Origin: Ignavibacteria bacterium
GTDB lineage: Bacteria > Bacteroidota > Ignavibacteria > Kapaibacteriales > UBA961
Assembly: GCA_016720145.1 (NCBI GenBank)
Contig: JADJXV010000009.1
Location: 1-64,000, forward strand
Length of the DNA stretch: 64,000 bases
Direction: 5' to 3'
Positions 10,752 through 20,170 of the stretch are shown here, piece after piece; positions within the stretch are counted from its first letter, which is position 1, and every line of letters starts with the position of its first letter. Below the pieces are notes generated by a model, which made no database searches, had not been told where the DNA came from, and saw nothing but the letters and a program-made list of their open reading frames with translations. A program made the translations under genes and the position numbers.

Positions 10752-11443
10752 TTACACGGTAATTCGAGCTCTGTGAAGCTTTTCGGCTACTTTTGCAAAT
10801 TGAGTCTTGAGTTGTGCATCGACTGTTCCGAGCGAACTCTCCATAATACATCCGCCGATTTCGACCGTATGATCTGACTGCAGTTTGATTTTCGGCATAC
10901 CGCTCGAGCTTTAATCGAGTCTGCTTTTGCGCGATTCGAGCGCGTCCATATCTGCAGGATTGAGGCGGATGACCACTTCGGTCGGCCCCATGAAATTGGC
11001 GCTTAAAGACTTACGTGCCTGTGCGAGAACCACCGACTTATCGTTTTGATTTTCTCTGCCACGATATTCTCTGCAAGTAGTAATGCGAGCTCGATGATAG
11101 ATTCTTCTGCCTGCGACATTAATTCACCAAATTTCACTTGTAATTGCTCAACCTGTTCGTCAAAACTTTTAAGAATTTCCCGTTGCTTTTGTACTTCCAC
11201 CATCATCGTTCCGGTCGCTACCTGTTTTCCGTCATTAAATCCCCTGTCATACGCAGATTGTACTTGCTCCTGTGCCTCAGCAAGAAGAATCGAATCAGCA
11301 AGAGCCTTTCATCGGTTTCTTCAAATTCTTCAAATCTGCGCCAAAATTCCTCAAAACGGGTTTAGAATCTCTTCCCGTGCCTTCGGTATAGCAATTTCTA
11401 CATTGCGAATTTTTCGAGGCAGTTGGATGACAAATGGTTGCAT
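10752..11443 (-). CDS. fliH: Flagellar assembly protein FliH (multiple frameshifts)
   Basis: The region encodes pieces of one FliH protein in alternating frames: MQPFVIQLPRKIRNVEIA at the start; FEEFWRRFEEFEETDERLL; AEAQEQVQSAYDRGFNDGKQ leading into SFDEQVEQLQVKFGELMSQ and ELALLLAENIVAEKI; a later piece with LSANFMGPTEVVIRLNPADM; and finally VAEKLHRARITV before a TAA. At least four frame changes lie near 11356, 11300-11310, 11045 and 10905-10920. The corrected protein has about 230 residues, normal for FliH, which regulates FliI. As it reads, no full-length product would be made. Sequencing error or real decay are both possible; the adjacent fliI and fliJ are intact. Confidence 0.8.
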
Positions 11444-11504
11444 TCGTTTTATTTTCCGTTAATCAATTCATTGAACATACAAAAATCATCGATATTACAA
11501 TTAC

Positions 11505-12529
11505 TTACACAAATACATCTTCTTTGCCGCGTCCACTGATTGCTACTTCGCCGGTTTCCACAAGTCTCTTGACGACATCGATAATTCTCATTTGGGCCAT
11601 TTCTACTTCTCGAAGCTTTACCGGTCCCATAAAATCGAGCTCTTCCTTAATCACCTGTGAGGCACGTTCCGACATATTCTTAAAGATTTTTGTTCGGATT
11701 TTCTCATCCGTTGCTTTGAGTGAAAGTACCAGATCGCGTTTATCCACATCGCGGAGTATGCGTTGGACGCCTTTGTCGTCGATCATGGCGATATCATCAA
11801 ACAAGAACATCAAGCGCTTAATTTGATCGGCGAGATTAGGATCTTTATCTTCAATATTTTCCAATAAACTTTTCGCGGTTGCATTATTACTTTTATTGAG
11901 AATTGATGCCACGAGGTGTGCGCCACCGGTCTTTGCAAGATTTTGAGATAACACTTCGACACCAATTTGATCGACGACCAATTCCACTTCCTGGATCACT
12001 TGCAGGCGACACTTTCGCCCAGAGTCGCATTTCTCATTAATACTTCCGCGCGAAGGTCTTCCGAGAATTCATTGAGCACCTCGGCTGACTGATCTGCCGG
12101 CAAATGAGAGAGAATAAGGGAGATAGTTTGAGGGTGTTCTTTGGTGAGAAAACTCGCCAATTGTTGCGAATCGGCTTTTTCCAAAATAGTAAATCCCCGC
12201 ACTACGGTCATCAATTTTATTTTATCAGAAATATCTCTTGCACGCTCAGCCCCGAATGCTTTTTGGAGTAAGTTCACCGTGTAGTCCATACCACCGTCAA
12301 GATTAAATCCATGTGCGGTCATGAGCTGATAATATTCGCCAATTACTTGATCTATCACATCATTGGGAATATTTTGGAAATTACTTATTTCCAGTGCTAT
12401 TTGTTCTATTTCTTTATGGTCTAATCCTTGAAATATACCGGCAGCGTCTTCGACATCGAGCGTCATAATCAGCACTGCTGCCTTCTGCCGCCCATTCATC
12501 ATCGTATATTTAAGATCTCTTTTTTTCAT
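11505..12529 (-). CDS. fliG: Flagellar motor switch protein FliG (one frameshift)
   Basis: FliG is the rotor protein that receives torque and sets rotation direction. The N-terminal half (MNGRQKAAVLIMTLD, HKEIEQIALEISNF, HPQTISLILSHLP) and the C-terminal half (SLLENIEDKDPNLADQIK, FLFDDIAMIDDKGVQRILRD, VDKRDLVLSLKA) are both clear. They are in different frames, joined at about 12000-12008 between GESV and LQVIQEVELV; one added C restores a single protein of about 341 residues, normal length. The ATG at 12529 follows the fliF stop by 45 bases. Confidence 0.9.
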
Positions 12530-12574
12530 TGTGTGTATAATTATGTATCGCTTTTTTTATACAGTCGTATCAGC

Positions 12575-14255
12575 TTATAATTTTTTAACCGGCTCAGGAC
12601 CTTCCTGCTTGAGGAGAATCTTTATAAGTCTAATTGCTTCATCAGGTTGAGATACCATGTGTTCCATCACCTGCGCCTGCATTTCAATTTTGAGCATCAT
12701 CTCCTCGCTCAGATCTTGCGCCATTCCGCTCAAACGTGCTTTCGCTCTTGCACGCATCATCTCTCTATTACTTAACGGTGCTGCAAGTTCGGGCAGATTC
12801 TCTTGTGCTACACCACCTTCAAGCATAAGTTGTGTTCCTTCCGGCTGCCCAGCTGCAAAAGCGAGCGGTTCTAACTGCGGCGGTGGACCTAAGACTTGTT
12901 CGATACGATGGCGAACTTGTGGCGAGGAAATAAGCTTACGTATCATCCATACTGCAAGGAGCATAGCTACGACTATCAACACTTTTTCGGCAATTTCATT
13001 CGGTTCCATCGGGAGCTTCAAGCCTCGTTGCTTCAAGTCTTCCTCGAGCTGTGACGGATCAAATTGTACATTGACGACTGAGACCTGATCATTTCGAGAC
13101 GGGTCATAACCAACTGCATTTTTAACTACTTGCGTAATTTTTTGCATTTCCTCGTCCGCGCGGCTTATATTCAAGTGTCGGCTTATCACCTTCTATTATT
13201 TTCGTCGATCCATTAATCAGTGTAGCAATCGACAAACGTTTGATACCACCACCCTGACTCACAATTTTCTCAACTTTTTTTGATATTTCATAATTGGTGA
13301 CGGTATTGCCACGCTGACTCGCCGAATTCACCGCCGGCACGCTTAATGAATCGACCGATTTGGTCTGTTCATCGATTTTTTGTTCGCTCTGCACCACCTG
13401 CTTATCCGGGTCAAAATCCTCGGTCGTTTTTTCAACTTGCGTAAAATCCAACTCAGCATTCGCGCGGACGACGGCATTTCCCACACCGAGTACACCGTCC
13501 AAGAGTGTCTGTACTTTTGAAGTAAGATATTGATCTACCTTTTGTTGGAGTTCGTATTGCGTTGAAGACAATCCTGCAAGTGAATTTTTATCCCGTGGCG
13601 GTTCGCTAATAATTTGTCCTTTTTGATCGACAACCGTCACAGCATTTGTTTCCATACCTTCGACGCTGCTCGCTACCAAATTTTGAATACCTTCGGTGTT
13701 CATTTTACTGATGTTACGTCCGGATTTTAACTGTAAAATCACCGATGCAGTCGCTTTATTCTGGTCTTTGTCGAATAATGCTTTTTCAGGAACGACGATA
13801 TGAACGCGAGCTTTATGGACTTCATCGAGCGAACCAATCGTTCGGGAGAGTTCACCTTCAAGCGCGCGACGATAATTCAGCTTTTGGACAAAATCCGACA
13901 TCCCAAGATTTGTTTTATCAAAAATTTCATATCCGACGGTGCTTGATTGCGGAAGCCCTTCACTTGCGAGTGAAAGTCGCGTTTCGTGGAGTACATTCGT
14001 GGGTACGGTGATAGCAGTACCATTAGATTGTAGTTCAAATGGTATTTTTTTCTCTTTTAATTTCTCAACAATCACACCCGCATCTTTTTGGTCAAGTTCG
14101 CTAAAAAGCACAGCCATTGACGGTTGTGAAGTCGAGCTTACGAGCAGTATCATCCCTGCAAGAGCTGCAATGACAACACCTCCAATAGTGTATTTCTGCG
14201 CCCGATTGAGCTTGCTAGCAAATGCTGTGAGTTGTTTTGTAATCGGCTCTGCCAT
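12575..14255 (-). CDS. fliF: Flagellar MS-ring protein FliF (one frameshift)
   Basis: FliF forms the membrane-embedded MS ring. It has an N-terminal membrane segment (about residues 22-42), the YscJ/FliF domain (FSELDQKDAGVIVEKLKEKK, EGELSRTIGSLDEVHKARVH), a long periplasmic part, and a second membrane segment near the end (EKVLIVVAMLLAVWMIRKLI) followed by the FliG-binding tail. The frame changes near 13165 in a CG-rich run: the first part ends around LEYKPR and the second resumes at ADEEMQKITQVVKNAVGY. The corrected length is about 559 residues, normal. Confidence 0.92.
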
Positions 14256-14349
14256 AGTTTTTTTATCGATTAATTTGGTTTCGTCTTCAGATTCTATCTT
14301 TCTCTTGCCTTCTTACTGTAAATATAAGAATTTGGCATTTTGTTCGAGA

Positions 14350-14402
14350 CTTCGACAAGATCAGTCTGACTATAGAGTTCCGTCACCCTGAGCTTGTCGA
14401 AG
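14350..14402. repeat. REP-like inverted repeat
   Basis: CTTCGACAAGATCAG and CCTGAGCTTGTCGAAG form an imperfect inverted repeat of about 20-base arms around a short loop, in the 210-base gap between fliF and fliE. The GTCACCCTGAGCTTGTCGAA motif is a common repetitive intergenic palindrome in environmental genomes. Confidence 0.6.
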
Positions 14403-14466
14403 GGTTCAATTACTTGCCTATTTCTTTCTACACGAATCTATGAATCCCTTTTATAGAGAACTTCAC

Positions 14467-14775
14467 CTACACCTGTATCCTACTCACTTCACGATACATA
14501 TCAAGAGCTTTATTTCTCAGTTCAAGCAGAAGTTGAAAGGTTGTTTTGGCTTTCTCTGCAGAAATCATCACATCGTGCAGATCGACTGCTTCACCCTTGA
14601 GCATGCGGTCGGTCATTTCCGATGAATCTTTTTGAATTGCGTTTGTGTCGCCGATTAACTCTTTGAGAGTATTGACAAACGAACCTTCTGTTTGTCCATC
14701 GCCTATACCTGCTACTTTCGAACGTTGCTGTTCGATCGGGGAATTGCGCCCTACGAGTAAATCACCTATTACCAT
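14467..14775 (-). CDS. fliE: Flagellar hook-basal body protein FliE
   Basis: FliE is the adaptor between the MS ring and the rod. The conserved C-terminal half is clear: SFVNTLKELIGDTNAIQ, then LHDVMISAEKAKTTFQLLLE and a closing LDMYREVSRIQV. I chose the ATG at 14775 because AAGGAT sits 8 bases upstream; a further upstream ATG at 14808 has its only AGG too close. That gives 102 residues, normal for FliE. Intact. Confidence 0.9.
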   Translation of the reverse strand: MVIGDLLVGRNSPIEQQRSKVAGIGDGQTEGSFVNTLKELIGDTNAIQKDSSEMTDRMLKGEAVDLHDVMISAEKAKTTFQLLLELRNKALDMYREVSRIQV

Positions 14776-14843
14776 GACTGTATCCTTATAAAAAATTAGG
14801 ACTTCCATGTCCTGAAACGAAAATCCATTTTAAAATTTCTCTA

Positions 14844-15117
14844 TCAACCACGACCATCGAACAAACTGCCTTTTTCCGCACCGCCGACGGCAAGTCGTCC
14901 TGTGCGATTGAATACTACATGCCTCGCCACTTGCGCTGCACTTTCCGGAAAAAGAAATCACATTATGAGGTGTGAATGATGCAGTAGCTGATTGAGAAGC
15001 TGATGTATTTTTTACTATTTCAGCAGAAAACTTATTAGTCTGAGCTTTATCCGGCCTTACGGTCGAAGTCGGCTGAATCCCTGCTGCTCTCGAATACGCT
15101 TGTATCGCTGGAATCAT
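14844..15117 (-). CDS. Small unknown protein in the flagellar cluster (one frameshift)
   Basis: A small gene between flgC and fliE that I do not recognise. It starts MIPAIQAYSRAAGIQPT and has a polar middle. As read, the frame runs into a Cys/Arg-rich tail after VISFSGK that looks non-native. Shifting by one base in the T5 run near 14955 gives ISFPESAAQVARHVVFN and an acceptable end, GGAEKGSLFDGRG, stopping at 14844, about 90 residues in all. The position suggests a rod or export-related role, but nothing in the sequence proves it. Alternatively it is a decaying gene. Confidence 0.5.
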
Positions 15118-15127
15118 AGGTTAAGTA

Positions 15128-15610
15128 TTATATTTCTAAAGAATCTTTTGCTATATTTTTGACTGATGCTATCACACCGGTATTTGCCTCGAATGAGCGT
15201 TGAGCGCTGATCATTTCTACCATTTCCGTTACGATATTGACATTGGGCATTTCTACATAACCTTCAGTATTTGCATCCGGATGGGCAGGATCGTAAATTT
15301 TCCTTGGCGCAGACATATCACGAACGCTTGTACCGGTTACGATTTGAGCATTTGGGTTATTAGAGTCTAATCGGGTATTGGGAGCGTGAAAGGCAGAAGT
15401 GCCGCTCATGGTGATTTGTTCTTGCAGGGCATGGTCAAATGGCGAGCGAGTAGCGCCACGAGCTACTATTACTTCGCGTTGATATGGCTTTCCATCGGAA
15501 CTTTTGGTCGTATTTGCATTGGCAATATTATTTGCGACAGCGCTCAGGCGTTGACGTTGTACGCTGAGACCCTGACCGCTGATTGCAAAAGTAGAAAAAA
15601 TATTTTCCAT
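15128..15610 (-). CDS. flgC: Flagellar basal-body rod protein FlgC
   Basis: FlgC forms the proximal rod. The N-terminal rod signature LSVQRQRLSAVANNIANANTT and the C-terminal VEMPNVNIVTEMVEMISAQR with FEANTGVIASVKNIAKDSL are both textbook. It has 160 residues and is intact. It follows flgB by 33 bases, the usual flgB-flgC pairing. Confidence 0.95.
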   Translation of the reverse strand: MENIFSTFAISGQGLSVQRQRLSAVANNIANANTTKSSDGKPYQREVIVARGATRSPFDHALQEQITMSGTSAFHAPNTRLDSNNPNAQIVTGTSVRDMSAPRKIYDPAHPDANTEGYVEMPNVNIVTEMVEMISAQRSFEANTGVIASVKNIAKDSLEI

Positions 15611-15643
15611 AAGCTTTGCTGTAAATTAATATATTCTAATGAG

Positions 15644-16063
15644 TTATAAATTTCCCTTGATTGCAGTCTGCATCCCTTGGAAATATCGTGCCGTAATTCT
15701 AGATGCAAAGCGAAAACGAATTTGATTTTGCGCCAGTTCGCTCATTTCTTTATCTATATTGACATGTGATTCTCCCGAAAAGAGTATTTCAGGACGTGGT
15801 ACTTGAGCGCCTTCGACATTTCCTTTGACTTCACCGTCAGGCACAGGTCCAATAGCAAGATGACGATCATCAGTAGTGGCACCTTTTTGAATAACTTGTG
15901 CTTCGCGGAAATCTTCTTCAAATCGAACCTTTTCAGGGCGATAGACCGGCGACGTAGCATTGGCGATATTGCGGGCAATGGTCTGTTGGCGGAGGGCATA
16001 CGTGTCCAAAGCTCGATTGAGCAAGGGTAGCTTTTTGTTGAATAAATGGTCTTTAAGTATCAT
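15644..16063 (-). CDS. flgB: Flagellar basal-body rod protein FlgB
   Basis: FlgB is a proximal rod subunit. LNRALDTYALRQQTIARNIA followed by NATSPVYRPEKVRFEEDF is the FlgB/rod N-terminal motif, and VNIDKEMSELAQNQIRFRF the C-terminal one. The ATG at 16063 (MILKDHLF) matches the family start; the open frame extends 30 codons further to 16153 but that extension has no family resemblance. It is the first gene of the minus-strand flagellar cluster, so its promoter should lie in 16.06-16.4 kb; I could not identify one with confidence. Confidence 0.92.
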   Translation of the reverse strand: MILKDHLFNKKLPLLNRALDTYALRQQTIARNIANATSPVYRPEKVRFEEDFREAQVIQKGATTDDRHLAIGPVPDGEVKGNVEGAQVPRPEILFSGESHVNIDKEMSELAQNQIRFRFASRITARYFQGMQTAIKGNL

Positions 16064-16249
16064 GTTTTCACCGTTAGAGTGTGTGTACAATCTATCACGC
16101 TCCCGAGGTTTCTCAATTTGAGTGCCAAGTTCTTGGAGCAAGCTATTGCACACTCTTGACTCAACGCGTTTTGGTAATTAGTGGTCAATATTCATCGGTG
16201 GTGAATATTGACCGAGGTGGAGAGAGTGGGAAACATCAATCATCCTCAT

Positions 16250-16369
16250 CCAGCTGAAGCTGGAGTCTAGTCAACGGATCGGTTTGGGTATTTTAATTCT
16301 ATGAATTAGATGGCGCAATTTCATTCCGATGAAATCAGCTCTTCCTGAATAGACTCCAGCTTCAGCTGG
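16250..16369. repeat. Perfect 20-bp inverted repeat with 80-base spacer
   Basis: CCAGCTGAAGCTGGAGTCTA at 16250-16269 is exactly inverted at 16350-16369. Each arm also contains its own small palindrome (CCAGCTgaAGCTGG). It occupies the non-coding 370-base gap upstream of flgB, where nothing else is evident, and could be a REP/MITE-like element. Confidence 0.75.
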
Positions 16370-16436
16370 AGGTATGTGGTGCAAGTAGAATGCGGCTTTA
16401 GCCAAATCGGAATATGCGTCTCAACAGAATTGCTCC

Positions 16437-17911
16437 TTATTCTATAATAATAGTACGTTGCCCAATAAGCATTCCTTTCTCAGTACAATGACCCAGATCC
16501 GAGAATACGGAAATATCAAGAATCGTCTTGTGTTCCTGACTCAAATCCTTTTTAGATCAGCAACATGTTTACCGCCTAAATCGTAAAGTTCAAGAATATA
16601 TATTCCTTGTTTAATAATTATTGCTGAAAGTGTAGCAATTTTCCCACGAGAAAGAGGATGTGGGGTTGGCTCGGTCAAGGTAAATATTGATCCTTGTTCT
16701 CTCGGCTCCGATACACCTGTAGTTGTTTTTCTACCAAGCATAATTCGAAAACAATTAGGAGCTATACTTGACTCTAAAAATACAGCAATATCATTGATAC
16801 TGTCGCCATTAACATCACCGATAGCTACTATATTATTGATATTACCTTGGCAATCTGCATGATGCTGTATAATCGGTACTGAATCTAATACTTCTCCTCC
16901 TCTAAAAATATTGAAATTATTACCTGTCGTACGGTTAAACCAGTCCTCATACTTATCTTCATTGATACTGAGATTAAGCATATTTATCTGTGGAGCATTA
17001 TCCATCCTATATTTTATCTTTTGTTCAAAGATATCGTTACTTATGTTATAGAAAATAACATTATAATTAGATGTTCCAAGTGCTTCTCGTGCAATAAAAT
17101 ATATATTTGAATGATACTTACTTTGATAGACCGCGCCTCCTCGTTGAAATGGAATATCTGTGTCTCTGTAACGAATAGTATCTGATAATTTCTCAAATGT
17201 CGGTACGGTATCACCTGTTTTCCATGTGCCACGGAATAAGATGTAACCCGCAAAATCCCTACGGGGATCTTTCGGGCGTTTGTAGCTGTACATCAGAAAT
17301 CGGAGGTCGCCATCTGTTCCTATATACATTTTCTCTCCATCCATCGTAGAATCCATCGAAGTAGCGCAAGGAATAGATACCACTTTCATATCCTTGAAGT
17401 CCGGGCCACCATAAACTAATTGCGCAACTAATCCGGCACCACTACGACCGCCACCTTCATAACAATCAATGATATCATCATAACCGTCATGGTTCACATC
17501 CGCTATCATATTCGGTTGCATGGAGATAGCGCGTATTGTACCGCTTTCCGGCGGTTCTCCGTTTTGAATACCGCGATATATTCTCGTACCACATACATAA
17601 TCTCTTATACCGTCTCCGTTTAAGTCACCATAAAGGATTGTTCCGCTTGTTTGCCAAGTAAATATACTTTCTCTATCCCCCGGAAAACGGTTAAGCCATG
17701 TTTCCATAGTACCATTTTTGATAGATACAGCCATTGCATCTTTGCCGTGATAGAAGTTGGGAATATGCGACACGCCGTACTGCCCGAGACCTTGCTCATC
17801 GGCAGGAGCGCGCCACCATTCTTGAAGTTCAGGGATTGCTTTGGCTGTTTGCCCTACGGCTATTGTACTCAGAACAGCAATGGAAATAAAGAAGATGATT
17901 AGATTTTTCAT
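16437..17911 (-). CDS. Secreted FG-GAP/VCBS-repeat protein with T9SS-like C-terminus (frameshift near the end)
   Basis: It starts with a signal peptide (MKNLIIFFISIAVLSTIAVG). The body has FG-GAP-type calcium-binding-like loops: LYGDLNGDGIRDYVCG, IADVNHDGYDDII and IGDVNGDSINDIAVF, typical of beta-propeller exported proteins. The C-terminus carries a sorting-domain-like fold (GIYILELYDLGGKHVADL). The frame ends at 16541, but after an A5 run near 16553 another frame continues with KDLSQEHKTILDISVF and ends ...GQRTIIIE at 16437, which completes the domain. So one A is probably missing from the sequence or lost in the genome. Role unknown; probably surface-exposed. Confidence 0.75.
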
Positions 17912-18187
17912 AAGGTTATATCATGATAGCAGGTTAATAATGCAATCTACGGTAATGCGGTTTTGTAGCCAAATGTTTTTTTCTGTGATCTCATTTGTGT
18001 CTATGTATGAGAACTGAATTCCCGTTTTCCTCCTTTCAGCAATGTGCATAGATGACTGATATTCCGACACAACAAACTCAGAAGGTGATATTCCAAACTC
18101 ATAAAAATAACGTGCTTTTTGGATAGTCGCCAAGATTTCACTAAGTTACACCACGTAGTAGATGGTAGAATCTAAGCCCCAACCCAT

Positions 18188-19288
18188 ATGACCGAAATTC
18201 AAACAATACTCGCAGCGTTTGAACGCATCGACCTCTCAACCGAACATGCCGCACTCGCGACCGTCGTGCGGATTGAAGGTTCGTCGTATCGCCGCCCCGG
18301 CGCGCGGATGATTATGACCTCAAGCGGACACTGGACAGGCGCCATCAGCGGCGGTTGCCTCGAAGGCGACACCCTCCGTCGCGCTCGTATTGCCATCGCC
18401 GCCGGCATTCCCACCGTCGTACGCTATGATACCATGGATGATGACGCCAATGTCTTCGGCGTCGGACTCGGATGCAATGGGATCATCGATATCCTCATCG
18501 AACCCATCCAAAGCGCCGATGACGCCTGTATTCGTGCCCTGAAATCCGTTCAATCGCCGAACGATAAGGTCGTGCAGGCGATTGTGTTTCAATCAGATAC
18601 GGAAGATTTGCCCGTCGGAACGCGGCTTGTGGTCGATATCACAACGCCAACTCCCGCCGATGCTCATCCCGAACTCCTCAGCGCTGCCCTGCATCAGCTT
18701 GCGCTTGGCAAATCAGGGAATTATACGCTAAAGAGTGGTCTCGCCGAGGTTCTGCTCGAAGTCGTGCTCCCGCAATCGCGCCTCATGATTTTTGGGAATA
18801 GTTTTGACGCCACGCGCGTAGCCGTTATCGCCGAAACGCTCGGTTGGGAAGTGACGCTTTCGCGGGATACGGACAATGCGAATCTGATTGCAGCGCAGGG
18901 CGAAATTCCCCCTGCTGTGTGTCATTTGCCGACGACGGCAATTCTCAAGAATGTTCGTTTTGATGCCCGCACTGTCTGTGTGGTAATGTCGCATAATTAC
19001 TACTACGATCTCTCGGTGATTCGGCAATTACTCCTGACGAATGCGCCGTATATCGGACTGCTTGGTCCGCGCAAGAAATGGGAGAAAATGCGCAGGGAAA
19101 TTGGCGAACTCCGCGGGCATGACGTGACGGACGCCGAAGAATCGAGGATATACAGTCCGGTAGGACTCGACATCGGCGCCGAAACACCCGAAGAAATCGC
19201 GCTCGCGATTATCGCCGAAATGCAGATGTTTCTTCAGGGCGGAACAGGGCGTTCCTTGCGCGGAAAGCAGGGCACGATTCATGAATGA
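18188..19288 (+). CDS. XdhC/CoxI family molybdenum hydroxylase maturation factor
   Basis: A 366-residue XdhC/CoxI-type protein. The N-terminal XdhC_CoxI domain has EGSSYRRPGARMIM and SGGCLEGDTLRRA; the C-terminal Rossmann-like domain runs from about residue 195 (RLMIFGNSFDATRVAVIAET) to the conserved YIGLLGPRKKWEKM and EIALAIIAEM stretches. Such proteins bind molybdenum cofactor and help sulfurate and insert it into xanthine-dehydrogenase-type enzymes. The stop overlaps the next gene by 8 bases, so the pair is co-translated. No molybdenum hydroxylase lies in the window. GC is visibly higher than in neighbouring genes. Confidence 0.85.
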   Translation: MTEIQTILAAFERIDLSTEHAALATVVRIEGSSYRRPGARMIMTSSGHWTGAISGGCLEGDTLRRARIAIAAGIPTVVRYDTMDDDANVFGVGLGCNGIIDILIEPIQSADDACIRALKSVQSPNDKVVQAIVFQSDTEDLPVGTRLVVDITTPTPADAHPELLSAALHQLALGKSGNYTLKSGLAEVLLEVVLPQSRLMIFGNSFDATRVAVIAETLGWEVTLSRDTDNANLIAAQGEIPPAVCHLPTTAILKNVRFDARTVCVVMSHNYYYDLSVIRQLLLTNAPYIGLLGPRKKWEKMRREIGELRGHDVTDAEESRIYSPVGLDIGAETPEEIALAIIAEMQMFLQGGTGRSLRGKQGTIHE

Positions 19289-19910
19289 AATGCACAACCC
19301 ACTTCCCTTTGTAAGTTGTATCATCCTCGCAGCCGGCGAGTCCAAACGTCTCGGCACCGCAAAACAACTCCTCGACTGGCACGGCGAAACGATTCTCGCC
19401 AAAGCCATCCGCACGCTCGAAGGAATTTCACCGAAGTATGCGTCTGGTATGGAAATAATCGTCGTGCTCGGCGCGCGGTACGAGGAAATTCTCCCCACTC
19501 TATCTCCTTTTAGAATAATTACTTGTAGAAATGATCATTGGCACGAAGGAATGGGAACGTCGATTAGCACAGCCATGCACTCGGTAAATCCGCAAGCAAG
19601 CGCCGTGCTCCTCTCCGTCTGCGATCAAGTACTGATGACCACCGCCGATTACGAACAATTACTCTCAGCATTTCTCACCGGCAATTCCACCATCGCAGCC
19701 ACGAGATACGGAGAGAATGCCGGCGTGCCTGCCGTATTTACCCTGCAGTATTTCCCTCATTTACAATCTCTTAGCGGCGAGCGTGGCGCTAAAAGTATTC
19801 TTCAGAAAAACAACGCTGATGTGACGTTCGTGGACTTGCCCGCTGCGCTTGTCGATATTGATACGGCGGAGGATTATGTGAGGGCGATGGGGAGAAGGAT
19901 GAAGAACTGA
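19281..19910 (+). CDS. MobA-like NTP transferase (molybdenum cofactor cytidylyltransferase type)
   Basis: A 209-residue nucleotidyltransferase with the signature LAAGESKRLGTAKQLL at the N-terminus, then IVVLGARYEEI and an acidic metal-binding motif, SVCDQVLM. This fits the MocA/MobA group, which attaches CMP or GMP to molybdopterin. Its overlap with the XdhC gene favours the MocA (CTP) role in maturation of a molybdenum hydroxylase. It could use another nucleotide; the sequence alone cannot say. Confidence 0.8.
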   Translation: MNEMHNPLPFVSCIILAAGESKRLGTAKQLLDWHGETILAKAIRTLEGISPKYASGMEIIVVLGARYEEILPTLSPFRIITCRNDHWHEGMGTSISTAMHSVNPQASAVLLSVCDQVLMTTADYEQLLSAFLTGNSTIAATRYGENAGVPAVFTLQYFPHLQSLSGERGAKSILQKNNADVTFVDLPAALVDIDTAEDYVRAMGRRMKN

Positions 19911-19929
19911 GCTCACCCTAACCCCTCTC

Positions 19930-19951
19930 ACCAAAGGAGAGGGAAGATGAA
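19930..19951. repeat. Short REP-like hairpin
   Basis: CCCTCTCACCAAAGGAGAGGG is a small hairpin just after the MobA-like gene and belongs to a common intergenic CCCTAACCCCTCTC-type repeat. It could also act as a weak terminator, although no T-run follows. The rest of 19.95-20.1 kb is non-coding. Confidence 0.45.
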
Positions 19952-20117
19952 GAAATCAATCCAAGGATGAACATCAATAAGCCACCATGAACCGGTGGAG
20001 AAAGTCCCCTCACGGGGAGGACGTGATTACAAAGTGGATCCCTCCCGGATTTCGCGGATGCAGAAATTGAAGCCGCTTAGACAATCAACCTGACGTTGAG
20101 AATCACCCCAAAAACCA

Positions 20118-20152
20118 AAACAGCCGCTCCCCGATTACCGGAGAGCGGCTGT
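20118..20152 (-). terminator. Terminator after the T9SS cargo gene
   Basis: Read on the minus strand, ACAGCCGCTCTCCGG pairs with CGGGGAGCGGCTGT around a short loop and is followed by TTTGGTTTTTGG. It lies 20 bases past the stop of the gene at 20171. Confidence 0.8.
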
Positions 20153-20170
20153 TCTGAAATGTTCTATCAA

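Noticed and set aside
16064..16250. Sigma-54 or flagellar sigma promoter for flgB
   Set aside because: A TGTGCA-N5-TTGCT match lacks the essential GG at -24, so I do not call it.
17921..18133. 70-codon open frame on the minus strand upstream of the FG-GAP gene
   Set aside because: No family resemblance, no ribosome-binding site and no convincing composition; could be chance or a remnant.
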